This document shows, one piece after another, positions 43,106 to 54,401 of a stretch of 64,000 bases of DNA. This DNA is from Qipengyuania proteolytica (GTDB lineage: Bacteria; Pseudomonadota; Alphaproteobacteria; Sphingomonadales; Sphingomonadaceae). The notes beneath the pieces were generated by a model. It ran no database searches. It was given only the letters and a program-made list of their open reading frames with translations, and had not been told where the DNA came from. The DNA lies in the NCBI RefSeq assembly GCF_019711565.1, contig NZ_JAIGNN010000001.1, positions 1,550,001 to 1,614,000 of the forward strand, written 5' to 3'. A program made the position numbers and the translations under genes. The stretch's first letter is position 1. The number at the start of each line of letters is the position of its first letter.

Positions 43106-45010
43106 TCAGCGCACGATGGAAAGCTCGAAGCCCGGTACGGGCATGCCCCTGCCATCGTAGAGATTGACGATCGGCGCATCCGACCATGCATGGCGCACGC
43201 GGGTGGGTGCCAAGCCATCGGGCACGGTGAGCATCATGCGGTCCCCGTCGAGGCTGGCGAGCACGTAACGGCAACTGGCCTGCTCCGCGCCGCAGAGCTC
43301 GACACCGAGCGGGTAGGGGCCGGAATGTGCGACGAGCCTGCCCCTGATGCCGGCGAAATTTACGGTCACCGTCTTGCCTGAAAGGGTCGCGTTCAGCGGC
43401 GTGGGCATCGCCTCGCCGACGAAAGCGTGGGCGAGGCGCTTGCCCAGATCGTTCTTGTTGGCCGGGTGGATGTCGGTGGCCTCGCCGATGTCGATCGCCG
43501 TCACCAGCGCGGCATTGCCGTCGGCCTCGACCGCCGCGAGCTGCTCCTGCCGCAGGCGCGCCCAGCCGGACTCGACCGGCTGCGAAGTGCGCGTGCCGAA
43601 GTCGGCCAGCTGGACGACCAGCATCCGCGCCTGGCTGCCGAACTGTCCCCGCCAGCCGGCAAAGAGCTCGCGCAATTTCCCGTCGTAATCGGGCTGGCCC
43701 ACATCGGACTCGCCCTGGTACCACGCCACGCCCGCAAGCCGCATCGGACCTAGCGGCGCGATCATCGCATTGTGCATCACGCCGAGCCCGGCATTCGCGT
43801 CCCACGGCGCGCGCGGCGGCACGTCCTCGAAAGCGGCGACCGAATAGTCCCAGTCCGCTCCGAGCGGGATCGGCGAGCCGCTTGCGGGGCTGAAGAACAG
43901 CCGGTCGGGACCGGCGAAGAAGCCGCCCGTGTCCCACATGTTGTTGGCGGCGATCAGGACCTCGTTCTCGCCTTCGCGCAGGTAGTCGGCGGGCACGCGA
44001 TAGGCCCGCTCGACACCCCAGCCGAAGGTGTAGCCCACTGGCCTGCCATTGACGAAAGTCATGTCGAGATCGTCGATTGCGCCGATCGAGAGCGAGCCTG
44101 CCTGCTGCGCCTGTCCGGCGGTCAGCGTGAAGGTCTGGCGCAGCCACACATTCGCCCGCGGGTTGGTGTCGAGGCCGGTGCCCTTCCACTCGTTCCAGAA
44201 AGAGAATTGCGGGACGGGCTTCCAGTCGAGCATCGCACTGTCGGTCCAGGGCTCGCGTCCGCCGTCATGGGCGCGCCACCAGTCGAACCATTGCGGGGCG
44301 AAATCCTGCGCGGCTTCGAACGGGTCGCGCGCATAGGTTTGAAGCTGGTCGAGTGCCTGCTGGCCGTAGAGCGCGCGCACGCTTTCGGGCGTCATCCACG
44401 CCCGCGCCGCGCTGCCGCCCCAGTTGGAGTGGATCAGCCCGACCGGCACCGCCGGATCCATGCGGCGCAGCTCCTTGCCCATGTAGAAGCACGCGGCAGA
44501 GAAATCGGGCACGCTCTCGCGGCTCGCCTCGCGCCATGCGACGGGTTCCGCGAAGCTTGCGGCGGGTGTCGCCGCGGTGGTCTTCGGCACCATCAGCAGG
44601 CGGATGCCGCTATCGGGTGCGAGCCGCAGCTGGTTCCAGGTGTCGAGCGCGCGGTTGACCGACAGCTCCATGTTCGACTGGCCCGAGCACAGGATGACGT
44701 CGCCTACGAGGATGTTGTCGTAGCGCGTCTCTCCGGTCGGGTCCGTCAGGATGAGCGAAAGCGGCTCCTGCGTTGTGGCTGTGGCCGGCAGCGTGACCGC
44801 GAAGCGGCCGTCCGCATCGGCGCGCGAGGTGGCATGCGACTGGCCCAGGACCGCCGACACCCTTCCACCGGGTGCAGCCGTACCTTCGAGCACTACGGGC
44901 TCGCCGCGCTGGAGCACCATGTTGTCGCCATAGGCCGGGCCGAGCACCGGTGCGGCGGCTGCGATCGAAGGGGCCAACAGGGTCGCGAGGAGCAGGGCGG
45001 GGCGCATCAT
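43106..45010 (-). CDS. Sialate-O-acetylesterase-type acetylxylan esterase, exported
   Basis: This is an SGNH-type esterase of the SASA/SIAE family, probably removing acetyl groups from xylan. A signal peptide (MMRPALLLATLLAPSIAAAA) is followed by a beta domain and the nucleophile S112 in CSGQSNMEL. The other catalytic residues are late, in DIHPANKNDLG. Between them (about residues 270-400) is an inserted beta-sandwich domain with NEWKGTG and YRVPADYLREGENE, typical of the longer SIAE proteins. 634 residues. The start ATGATG overlaps the lactonase stop. Sialic acid genes are absent, so acetylxylan or acetyl-xylo-oligosaccharide is the inferred substrate. Confidence 0.8.
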   Translation of the reverse strand: MMRPALLLATLLAPSIAAAAPVLGPAYGDNMVLQRGEPVVLEGTAAPGGRVSAVLGQSHATSRADADGRFAVTLPATATTQEPLSLILTDPTGETRYDNILVGDVILCSGQSNMELSVNRALDTWNQLRLAPDSGIRLLMVPKTTAATPAASFAEPVAWREASRESVPDFSAACFYMGKELRRMDPAVPVGLIHSNWGGSAARAWMTPESVRALYGQQALDQLQTYARDPFEAAQDFAPQWFDWWRAHDGGREPWTDSAMLDWKPVPQFSFWNEWKGTGLDTNPRANVWLRQTFTLTAGQAQQAGSLSIGAIDDLDMTFVNGRPVGYTFGWGVERAYRVPADYLREGENEVLIAANNMWDTGGFFAGPDRLFFSPASGSPIPLGADWDYSVAAFEDVPPRAPWDANAGLGVMHNAMIAPLGPMRLAGVAWYQGESDVGQPDYDGKLRELFAGWRGQFGSQARMLVVQLADFGTRTSQPVESGWARLRQEQLAAVEADGNAALVTAIDIGEATDIHPANKNDLGKRLAHAFVGEAMPTPLNATLSGKTVTVNFAGIRGRLVAHSGPYPLGVELCGAEQASCRYVLASLDGDRMMLTVPDGLAPTRVRHAWSDAPIVNLYDGRGMPVPGFELSIVR

Positions 45011-45891
45011 CCGAGTTTCGCCCGCGCCTGCGCGAAGCCCGCGACGGGTGCCTCGAAGCCGAACAGGCTGCCTGCCTGCGGATAGGTTGCCATATCGCTT
45101 GCCTCCATGTTCTTGGTCGCGCTGGTCACGAATGCGGTCCGCAAATGCGCTCCACCGAACGCTATCTTGGTAATGTCGCGGGCCGGCATCGGGATCGTCG
45201 CGACGAGTTCGCCATCGGGCGAGAAGCGTGCGACCCGTCCGCCGAGGTAGAGGCCGGTCCACACATGGTCCTCGGCGTCCACCACCGGCCCATCGGGAAA
45301 GGCCTCGGGAAACAGCGCACCGGTGTCGGCGAAGGGTCGCGCCTCGCCAAGGCCGCCGGGCGAAAGCTCCGCCACCATGATTCGCTTCCCCAGCGTGTCG
45401 GTGAAATAGATCCGGTCGCCCTGCGCGTTCACCGCCGGGCCGTTGGTTATGCAGACACCCGCCGGACCGACGGGCCGGATATCACCGCGATCGAAGAGGT
45501 AGAAGCGCCCCGAGGCGGCCTGCTCCGCATCGTCCATCGAACCGAACCACACGCGGCCCCACGGGTCGGTGCAGGCATCGTTGAGGCGGTTCGAGGCGGG
45601 CTCGCCGGGCACGTCGCAGAGGAAGGTGAAATGCCCGCTCTCGGGGGCGAAGGTGTAAAGCCCGTCCTTAAGGCCGCAAAGCAGCAGCCCTCCCTCCGCT
45701 GGAATGGCCCAGCCGATCTGGTCGGGCGCCTCGTCGAATGTCGCCGCGCCTGTTGCCGGATCGTAGCGCCACAGCCGGTGGCGTTTGATGTCGACGAACC
45801 AGACGAGCTGCCGCTCCGCATCCCACAACACCCCTTCGCCGAGCTTGCTCTCGGCGGCGAGGATCTGCGCGACGGGGAGCGTTACCTCCAT
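45007..45891 (-). CDS. xylC: SMP-30/gluconolactonase-family lactonase, likely xylonolactonase
   Basis: This six-bladed propeller lactonase hydrolyses sugar acid lactones. Metal-site residues are E19 in SKLGEGVLWD, an Asn in RLNDACTD, N in VCITNGPAVN and D in PDGPVVDAEDHVW. Position directly after the xylose dehydrogenase gene supports xylono-1,4/1,5-lactone as substrate (XylC in Caulobacter). 294 residues from MEVTLPVAQIL, whose ATG overlaps the dehydrogenase stop by 10 bases. There is no signal peptide, so it is cytoplasmic. Confidence 0.82.
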   Translation of the reverse strand: MEVTLPVAQILAAESKLGEGVLWDAERQLVWFVDIKRHRLWRYDPATGAATFDEAPDQIGWAIPAEGGLLLCGLKDGLYTFAPESGHFTFLCDVPGEPASNRLNDACTDPWGRVWFGSMDDAEQAASGRFYLFDRGDIRPVGPAGVCITNGPAVNAQGDRIYFTDTLGKRIMVAELSPGGLGEARPFADTGALFPEAFPDGPVVDAEDHVWTGLYLGGRVARFSPDGELVATIPMPARDITKIAFGGAHLRTAFVTSATKNMEASDMATYPQAGSLFGFEAPVAGFAQARAKLG

Positions 45892-46667
45892 CCGGCGTCG
45901 ACCCAGTAATTGTGCGCGGTGCAGAAGCGGGCGTCGTCGGAGGCGAGGAACAGCGCCATCGCGGCGATGTCGACCGGCTGGATGCGCCCGTCGAGGCATT
46001 GCGCGGCGACGATCTCTGCTTCGCCCTCGGGCGTGTACCAGCGCATCTGGCGCGGGGTCTGGACATTGCCCGGGATGATCGTGTTGACGCGGATATTGTC
46101 CCGCCCGAGCTCGCGCGCGAGGCTGCGCGTCAGCCCTTCGATCGCGGCCTTGGCGGTCTGGTAGATCGCCAGCTCCTCGAGCCCGAGGTGCCAGCTGATC
46201 GAGCCGAGATTGACGATCGAGCCGCCGCCTGCAGCCTGCATCGCGGGGACCACCGCCCTTGCGGCGAAGAACTGGTGCTTGAGGTTCACCGCCATGCTGC
46301 GATCCCAGTATTCGGGCGTGACGTCACCGAGCCGGTGGCGATCGTCATTCGCGGCGTTGTTGACCAGCACGTCGCAGCCGCCCAGCCGGTCGATGATGGC
46401 GGCGATCTTCTGTCCGTAGTCCTCGCAATCGGTGATGTCGCAAGGGACGAAGAGCGGCGCGATCTCCGCGTCCTTCAGCCGCGCTACCAGATCCTCGCTC
46501 GCGCTTTCTTCGATATCGACGAAGGCCACTGCCGCGCTCTGGCGGACGAAGGCCTCGACGATGCCCTCGCCGATGCCCGAACCGCCGCCGCTGACGATCA
46601 CCTTCCTGCCGCGCAGGCTGGGGTATCGCGCCGTGTGAGCGGCTGGATTGGCGTTGTCAGCTGTCAA
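45882..46667 (-). CDS. xylB: D-xylose 1-dehydrogenase (SDR family)
   Basis: This enzyme oxidises xylose to xylonolactone with NAD, the first Weimberg step. The SDR signatures are GGGSGIG at 27-33, catalytic S156, Y169 and K173 in GSISWHLGLEELAIYQTAK, and NNAANDDRHRL. These segments, and the tail CTAHNYWVDAGWR, are nearly the same as remembered Caulobacter XylB. 261 residues. The substrate could include L-arabinose. It lies downstream of the FAH-family dehydratase gene, separated by 52 bp containing a GC hairpin. Confidence 0.9.
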   Translation of the reverse strand: MTADNANPAAHTARYPSLRGRKVIVSGGGSGIGEGIVEAFVRQSAAVAFVDIEESASEDLVARLKDAEIAPLFVPCDITDCEDYGQKIAAIIDRLGGCDVLVNNAANDDRHRLGDVTPEYWDRSMAVNLKHQFFAARAVVPAMQAAGGGSIVNLGSISWHLGLEELAIYQTAKAAIEGLTRSLARELGRDNIRVNTIIPGNVQTPRQMRWYTPEGEAEIVAAQCLDGRIQPVDIAAMALFLASDDARFCTAHNYWVDAGWR

Positions 46668-46689
46668 AACTCATTCCCCGTCCATGCAA

Positions 46690-46713
46690 GCGCGCGCCTT
46701 TCAGAGCGCGCGC
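46690..46713. repeat. GC-rich inverted repeat between xylX and xylB
   Basis: GCGCGCGC (46690-46697) pairs with GCGCGCGC (46706-46713) around CTTTCAGA. It has no T-run, so it is more likely an mRNA stabiliser or processing hairpin than a terminator in the xylX-xylB transcript. Confidence 0.4.
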
Positions 46714-46719
46714 CGAAAC

Positions 46720-47844
46720 TCACATCCTGTCGACCAGACCGCGTCCTGCCAAATTCGCGACGAAGCCCGCAATTCCCATCGTCCACGCAGGCGCATCGCG
46801 CGAGGTCGTGACCGTGTTGGTCAGCGCACCGATCCGCTGCGAGCGAATAGTCACCCGGTCGCCGCGCTTGTGCGTAAAACCTGCGCCCGCCACGTCGCGG
46901 TCCTGTGTCGGCGCGAACAGCGTCCCGCAGAACAGCACGAAGCCGTCGGGATAGTGGTGTTCCGAGAGGCACTGAGCGACCAGCTCGACCGGATCGCGGC
47001 TGATCTGCGCCATGTCGTTGGTGCCTTGCAGGCGGTATCCGTCCTCGCCCTCGATCGTCAGCTCGACCTCGGCCGCGCGGATGTCGTCGAGCGTGAAGTC
47101 ATCGTCGAGCAGGCGGATCAGCGGGCCGATCGCGCAGCTCGCCGTGTTGTCCTTGGCCTTGGAGAGGAGCAACGCCGAACGCCCCTCGAAATCGCGCAGG
47201 TTCACATCGTTGCCCAGTGTGGCGCCGACCACTTCGCCATCGGAATCGCACACCAGCACGACCTCGGGCTCGGGATTGTTCCAGCTGGAATCGGAGCGCA
47301 CGCCGATGGGCGCGCCTTCGCCGACCGAGGAGAGGACCGGCGATTTGGAGAAGATTTCCGCATCGGGCCCGATGGCGACCTCGAGATATTGCGACCACAT
47401 GCCTTCGTCGATCAGCGCGGCCTTGAGCTGGGCCGCCTCCTCGCTGCCCGGAACCACCGAGCGGATGCCCGAGCCGATCTTGCTCTCCAGCTGTGCGCGG
47501 ATGTCCGCTGCCGCGCCCGCGTCGCCGCGCGCGCGTTCCTCGATGACCCGCTCGATCGCCGAAAGGGCGAAAGTGACGCCCGCTGCCTTGATGCATTGCA
47601 GATCGATCGGGGAGAGCAGGCGCCAGCCTTCGGGCAGGCCGTCCTCGACCGGACCCAGCCGACGTCCGCCCGCGAATTGCCGTCGGGCAATCGCGCCGGA
47701 AACGGTCGCCACCTCCTCGGTAAGATCGAAGATTTCCCCGTCGCGCACCGCGATAACGCAGGGTCCTGCGGGCGATTGCGCGCGCCCGATGAAACTGCCG
47801 CGCGCATGATCGGCCGGCAAAACGTCGCTGAAATTGTCGGCCAC
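46720..47844 (-). CDS. xylX: 2-keto-3-deoxy-D-xylonate dehydratase (FAH family)
   Basis: XylX converts 2-keto-3-deoxyxylonate to 2-oxoglutarate semialdehyde, Weimberg step four. The 374-residue protein has a fumarylacetoacetate-hydrolase fold with metal-ligand segment NNPEPEVVLVCDSDG, then TLGNDVNLRDFEG. SEHHYPDGFVLFCGTLFAPTQ is characteristic of the XylX-like subgroup. It heads the minus-strand operon xylX-xylB-lactonase-esterase. Start MADNFSDVL at 47844. Operator copy 5 lies 22 bp upstream. No aldolase for the alternative Dahms route is in the window, which supports the Weimberg assignment. Confidence 0.87.
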   Translation of the reverse strand: MADNFSDVLPADHARGSFIGRAQSPAGPCVIAVRDGEIFDLTEEVATVSGAIARRQFAGGRRLGPVEDGLPEGWRLLSPIDLQCIKAAGVTFALSAIERVIEERARGDAGAAADIRAQLESKIGSGIRSVVPGSEEAAQLKAALIDEGMWSQYLEVAIGPDAEIFSKSPVLSSVGEGAPIGVRSDSSWNNPEPEVVLVCDSDGEVVGATLGNDVNLRDFEGRSALLLSKAKDNTASCAIGPLIRLLDDDFTLDDIRAAEVELTIEGEDGYRLQGTNDMAQISRDPVELVAQCLSEHHYPDGFVLFCGTLFAPTQDRDVAGAGFTHKRGDRVTIRSQRIGALTNTVTTSRDAPAWTMGIAGFVANLAGRGLVDRM

Positions 47845-47853
47845 TGCTGGCTC

Positions 47854-47881
47854 TTGCCCTCTCCTGTGATAGCGCTACCAT
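47854..47881 (+). promoter_or_regulatory. Promoter candidate for GH43, with operator copy 5 overlapping
   Basis: TTGCCC (47854-47859), 16-base spacer, TACCAT (47876-47881). The -10 overlaps the operator's right half, so the repressor would block polymerase directly. GH43 starts about 50 bp downstream. Confidence 0.4.
47867..47880. promoter_or_regulatory. LacI-type operator copy 5
   Basis: TGATAGCGCTACCA, one base from the perfect 14-mer. It lies between the divergent xylX operon and the GH43 gene. Confidence 0.75.
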
Positions 47882-47937
47882 AGTCAGGTCATGAGGGTGC
47901 GACAAGCCCCTTGCGAGGATTGATCGGGGAGGCGGGC

Positions 47938-49593
47938 TTGAAAACGTATCTTGCTACACTGGCGGCATGCAGCGCCGCGATTTCGCTTGCGGATCCGGCC
48001 AGTGCCGGGCCGACCGCAAGTTTCGATTTCATAGAGTATCGCGCGCTCGAACCTGCCCCCGAAATCCCGGAGGGCTCCTATCGCAACCCGGTGCTGCCGG
48101 GCTTCCACCCCGATCCATCGATCGTCAGGGTCGGCGACAGCTTCTACCTCGTCACCTCGACCTTCAGCTGGTTTCCCGGACTGCCGATCTTCCGCAGCGA
48201 GGACCTCGTCAACTGGCGCTTCGTCGGCAATGCCATCAACCGCGCGGCCCAGATGGACTTTTCCGGGCTTGGCACCAATCGCGGCCTCTTCGCCCCTGCC
48301 ATCGAACATCACGACGGTCTGTTCTGGATCGTGAACACCTGTATCGAATGCGGCGGCAATTTCGTCATCACCGCGCAGGACCCGGCCGGACCGTGGAGCG
48401 ATCCGCACTGGCTGGAGTTCGGCGGGATCGATCCCTCGCTCTACTTCGCGGACGATGGCACGGCATGGATCGTCTACAACGACGCGCCGCCGGGAGATCC
48501 GCGTTACGAGGGCCATCGCGCGCTGTGGCTGCAGCAGTTCGACCGGGAGACCATGCAGGTGCTGCCGGGGCGCACGCTGCTGGTCGATGGCGGGGTCGAT
48601 CCTTCGGCGAACCCGGTCTGGGCGGAAGGGCCGCATATCTACAAGGCCGATGGCTGGTATTACCTGCTGGCGGCCGAAGGCGGAACGGCGGACCAGCATT
48701 CGCAGACCATCTACCGTTCGCGCAAGCTCAAAGGGCCTTACGTGCCCGGCCCGCAAAACCCGATCCTGACCCAGCGCGACCTGCCGCCCGATCGCCCCAA
48801 CCGCGTCGAGGCGACCGGTCACGCGGATATCGTCAGGCTGGACGACGGCAGCTGGTGGGGCGTGTTCCTCGCCACCCGCCCCTTCGCAGGCCAGTCGACG
48901 CTGATGGGCCGCGAGACCTTCGTACTGCCGGTCGAATGGGTGGACGGATGGCCGCGCTTCCTCGCACAAGGCAAGCCGGTGCCCCTGACGCCCCGACGGC
49001 CCGACCTGCCGAGCGGCGAGGCGATCGATCGCAGCGCCTGGCGGGATGACTTTTCCAGTGCCCTCCCCGGCGAATGGATCGGGATCCGCACACCGCGTTC
49101 GCTCCAGCAGGTCATGCTCGACGAGTCAGCAGGGCGGCTGGAGGTGATCGCGGGTAGCGATGCGGCGGGCAGCCTCGGCAAGCCGGCTTTCATCGGGCGG
49201 CGCCTGCGCCATCACGAGGCCGAATATGTGACAAGCCTGGAGTTCGATCCGCAACAGGACGACGACTTCGCAGGTCTGCTCGCCTTCATGGACGAGGCGC
49301 ATTTCCTCGCGGTCGGACGCGAAGGCGGGCGTCTGGTGGTCCGGCTCAGGACCGACCCGGCGCAATCCGAACTCGGCGAGATCGTCGCTGCCACTCCCTA
49401 CGATGGCGACGCCGCGCTCGATCTCAGGATCACTTTGCGCGGCGGTTCGGCAGAACTCGGCTGGCGGCCCAGCGGAGAGACGCGCTGGCGGGCACTGGGG
49501 CAAGCGGTCGATGTCGAACCGCTCGCCTCGATCCACGCCGGCCTGTTCACCGGCCTGGTGGTCGGCCCCTACGCCTATTCGCCAGCGCGCTGA
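47938..49593 (+). CDS. GH43 beta-xylosidase/arabinofuranosidase, exported
   Basis: This is an inverting GH43 five-blade propeller with a C-terminal beta-sandwich (from about residue 350) as in xylosidase subgroups. The catalytic base is D59 in FHPDPSIVRVGD, the pKa modulator D165 in GGIDPSLYF and the general acid E230 in WAEGPHIYK. I chose TTG at 47938 (KTYLATLAACSAAISLADPA, a signal peptide) with GGGGAGGCGGGC upstream; an earlier TTG at 47911 lacks such a site. 551 residues. The inferred substrate is xylo-oligosaccharides. It converges on the GH5 gene with a 4-bp gap. Confidence 0.88.
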   Translation: MKTYLATLAACSAAISLADPASAGPTASFDFIEYRALEPAPEIPEGSYRNPVLPGFHPDPSIVRVGDSFYLVTSTFSWFPGLPIFRSEDLVNWRFVGNAINRAAQMDFSGLGTNRGLFAPAIEHHDGLFWIVNTCIECGGNFVITAQDPAGPWSDPHWLEFGGIDPSLYFADDGTAWIVYNDAPPGDPRYEGHRALWLQQFDRETMQVLPGRTLLVDGGVDPSANPVWAEGPHIYKADGWYYLLAAEGGTADQHSQTIYRSRKLKGPYVPGPQNPILTQRDLPPDRPNRVEATGHADIVRLDDGSWWGVFLATRPFAGQSTLMGRETFVLPVEWVDGWPRFLAQGKPVPLTPRRPDLPSGEAIDRSAWRDDFSSALPGEWIGIRTPRSLQQVMLDESAGRLEVIAGSDAAGSLGKPAFIGRRLRHHEAEYVTSLEFDPQQDDDFAGLLAFMDEAHFLAVGREGGRLVVRLRTDPAQSELGEIVAATPYDGDAALDLRITLRGGSAELGWRPSGETRWRALGQAVDVEPLASIHAGLFTGLVVGPYAYSPAR

Positions 49594-49597
49594 ACGA

Positions 49598-50632
49598 TCA
49601 CTCCTGTTCGGGCAGGCCTATCGCGCGGAGCATTCCGGGCAGCCACTTGCCGGATTTTCGGTCCCAGAAGGGGAAGGTGTTGGCATAAGCCCACATGCAC
49701 ATGCCGATGCCCGTCGGCGCAAAGGCTTCGCGCACGGTGCGGTGATAGGCGGCGCGGTCGGCGGTGGGGATATGGAGGTCGTAGGCCCCGATTTCGCCCA
49801 TGAAGGGCGTCTTGCCGGTGCGCGCGATGTAGCTACGGATCTTCTCCACGTCTTCCGAAAGCTTCTTCGTATCTTCCGCGGTCGGGAAGCTGCGGCCCAC
49901 CGGCGGGATATCCGGTGCCGTCCAGCTGGCGCCCTGGTGCGTGTAAAGGAACGGGTCGTAATAGTGGAAGGTCGGATGGATGTTCGCATCGTCGGGCAGC
50001 GGCAGCGTCGCGAGCGAATTGATCCCGCTCCAGTTCTCGCCGCCGATGATCACCGCGCGGTTCGGATGCGACGCGCGCACCGCCGCCAGCGCGGGGGCCA
50101 GCGTTTCGAGCAGGTTCGAATGGTCGAAATTCTTGTGCGGTTCGTTCTCGAGCTCGAACCACAGCGTCTCGTTGGGATAGCCTGCAAATCGCTCTGCGAT
50201 CTGCGTCCAGACCGCGCCATGCCACTCGGCAGTGCCCAGCGGGTCTTCGTGGATCGGATCGAAGTGGTGGCTGTTGAGAATGACGTTGAGGCCTGCCGCC
50301 AGCGCCTCGTCGACGACCTGCTGGACGCGGTTCATCCAGCTTTCCTCGACCGTCCACGGCGCTTCGGCGAGCGTCTTGTTGTGCCAGCGCACCGGGATGC
50401 GCACGGTGTCGAAGCCGGCTGCCTTGATGCGCGTGAAATCTTCCGCTGCCACCGGCGCGCCGCCCCAGCTGCCCTCGAATTCGGGCTCGAGCGTATTGCC
50501 GAGATTGATGCAGGTGCCGACGGGCAGGGGCTCGGTAACGGCGGCTGCCGGGGCCGGGGACTGCGCATGGAGCGGCAGGCTCGCGGCGAGCAGGGAAGCG
50601 ATGCAGACGCTCCGGGTCAGGTTACGCATCAT
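49598..50632 (-). CDS. GH5 beta-glycanase (cellulase-like), exported
   Basis: This 344-residue GH5 TIM-barrel enzyme has a signal peptide (MMRNLTRSVCIASLLAASLPLHAQ). The acid/base is E164 in ELENEPHK and the nucleophile E280 in FMGEIGAYD. Conserved GTCINLGNTLEP and RIPVRWHN fit endoglucanase-type GH5. The substrate could be cellulose, mixed-linkage glucan, glucomannan or xyloglucan. It is last in GH3-cupin-GH5, an operon preceded by operator copy 6. It has no binding module. Confidence 0.88.
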   Translation of the reverse strand: MMRNLTRSVCIASLLAASLPLHAQSPAPAAAVTEPLPVGTCINLGNTLEPEFEGSWGGAPVAAEDFTRIKAAGFDTVRIPVRWHNKTLAEAPWTVEESWMNRVQQVVDEALAAGLNVILNSHHFDPIHEDPLGTAEWHGAVWTQIAERFAGYPNETLWFELENEPHKNFDHSNLLETLAPALAAVRASHPNRAVIIGGENWSGINSLATLPLPDDANIHPTFHYYDPFLYTHQGASWTAPDIPPVGRSFPTAEDTKKLSEDVEKIRSYIARTGKTPFMGEIGAYDLHIPTADRAAYHRTVREAFAPTGIGMCMWAYANTFPFWDRKSGKWLPGMLRAIGLPEQE

Positions 50633-50644
50633 GGCAGGTCTCCT

Positions 50645-51652
50645 TCAGTGTGAACCGAGCACCCGCAGCAGGAAGCGGCGGATCATCTCGTCGCGCTGGG
50701 GCGAGGGTGGGCCCGTCACCGTGCGCGCATGCGGGGGAAGATGGTCGGCGGCGTGGCTGGCCTCTTCGCCGAAGACGAAGTGGTCGAACCAGGCGCGCCA
50801 GGCGTCGCGCTGGCCCTGCGGCTGGTCGCGGATCGCGAGGATTGCATGGATCAGCGCGAGGAAGCCGCCGCCGCGCAAGGCGTCGTTGTGCCAGTAGTTG
50901 ACGAGGATGTTGATCGCATCGCTCGCCTGCACATGGTGCCACCACAGCGTGGGGATGTAGATCGCGTCGCCGGGTTCGAGCTCGGCAAATTGCGCCTGCT
51001 CCTGCGCTGCGGCGTAGCGCGGATAGTTTTCGAGGTCGGGGGCGAGCGGATCGACCATGCTGACCGGCTGGCCCGCCAGCGTCATGTCGAGCGGGCCGAC
51101 ATAGAGATCGCCGGTCGCCTGGGGCGGGAACAGGGTGAAGCGTCGCCTGCCCAGCGCGACGACGGCGAAATTGTCCGACAGGTCGAAATGGGTCGCGACC
51201 TGCGTCGCATTGCCGAGCCAAATGCGTGTCGTCGCATCGGGAAGCGCATCGGCGAGCGGGAAGGGGTGCTCCTGCTCGAAGCCGGGCAGGTGTGAGGCGG
51301 CCGGAGTCGCGCCGGCGTAAATGCCGATCGGTTCGTTCTCGTTTGCCGCGCCGAGCAAGTGGCGGGCAAGCTGCGTCAGCGAGCCCTGCTTGCGCTCGAA
51401 ATTGAAGCCGCTGGTATCGGCATTGTAGAAGAACCGGCCCTGCCTGTCGGGCGGGGCGACCATCAGGCTGGTCGGCGCGCCGCTGTCGTACCGCTCGATA
51501 TAGTCCAGCGCCTCGGCCGCCGAACGCCGCCCTGCCGCGACAATCGGCCAGGCCTCCGCCGCGCCCCTGATCACGACCGGCGTGAACCGCGGCCGCACGA
51601 TGCGGTCGAAGTCCGCGGGTTCGGGCGCTGCGATTTCCTCGACCGGTGTCAT
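50645..51652 (-). CDS. Cupin-8 (JmjC-like) oxygenase-like protein 2
   Basis: This 335-residue paralogue of the cupin at 26,688-27,704 has iron ligands H155-x-D157 in ATHFDLSDN and H239 in WWHHVQAS. It shares RRFTLFPPQ, the SMVDPLAPDLENYPRY region and GDAIYIP. It is cytoplasmic. It sits between a GH3 and a GH5 gene with short gaps, in the same operon. No halogenase-like gene is adjacent here, so the cupins are tied to the sugar regulon in two different places. Function unknown. Confidence 0.8.
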   Translation of the reverse strand: MTPVEEIAAPEPADFDRIVRPRFTPVVIRGAAEAWPIVAAGRRSAAEALDYIERYDSGAPTSLMVAPPDRQGRFFYNADTSGFNFERKQGSLTQLARHLLGAANENEPIGIYAGATPAASHLPGFEQEHPFPLADALPDATTRIWLGNATQVATHFDLSDNFAVVALGRRRFTLFPPQATGDLYVGPLDMTLAGQPVSMVDPLAPDLENYPRYAAAQEQAQFAELEPGDAIYIPTLWWHHVQASDAINILVNYWHNDALRGGGFLALIHAILAIRDQPQGQRDAWRAWFDHFVFGEEASHAADHLPPHARTVTGPPSPQRDEMIRRFLLRVLGSH

Positions 51653-51682
51653 GATGCCAGCGTTAGCACGCCCCTCGAATGA

Positions 51683-54229
<2,547 letters not shown>

Positions 54230-54245
54230 CCCGGCCACCGCCTTT

Positions 54246-54273
54246 TTGCCAGCGCAAATGTGAGCGCTATCAT
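54246..54273 (+). promoter_or_regulatory. Promoter candidate for GH31, with operator copy 6 overlapping
   Basis: TTGCCA (54246-54251), 16-base spacer, TATCAT (54268-54273). The -10 overlaps the operator, as at GH43. The GH31 start is about 122 bp downstream of the predicted start site. Confidence 0.4.
54259..54272. promoter_or_regulatory. LacI-type operator copy 6
   Basis: TGTGAGCGCTATCA keeps the AGCGCT core and the TGNNAGCGCTNNCA pattern. It lies between the divergent GH3 operon and the GH31 gene. Confidence 0.6.
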
Positions 54274-54401
54274 GTGCGTATTGAACCCTTCGAAGGGAGT
54301 CAATCGGGGATGGCTTGCCCACGATTGCCGTATCGATTAGCCTTCCGAAAACGAGGCGGTCTGGAGATCGTCCCATATCGAGGCGAGGGAGGAGCGTGTC
54401 G

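Noticed and set aside
42138..44189. A 683-codon minus-strand frame spanning xylD and the esterase gene
   Set aside because: It crosses two real genes in the wrong frame and contains no recognisable motif.
43106..45010. Sialic acid catabolism from the sialate-esterase-type gene
   Set aside because: No other sialic-acid gene is present; the family also includes acetylxylan esterases and the operon makes xylose enzymes.
46690..46713. Terminator between xylX and xylB
   Set aside because: The GC hairpin has no T-run on the coding strand, and the genes are functionally one operon.
54315..54401. Upstream ATG for GH31
   Set aside because: The added 29 residues are not signal-like, and the ATG at 54402 has a strong ribosome site and a proper signal peptide.
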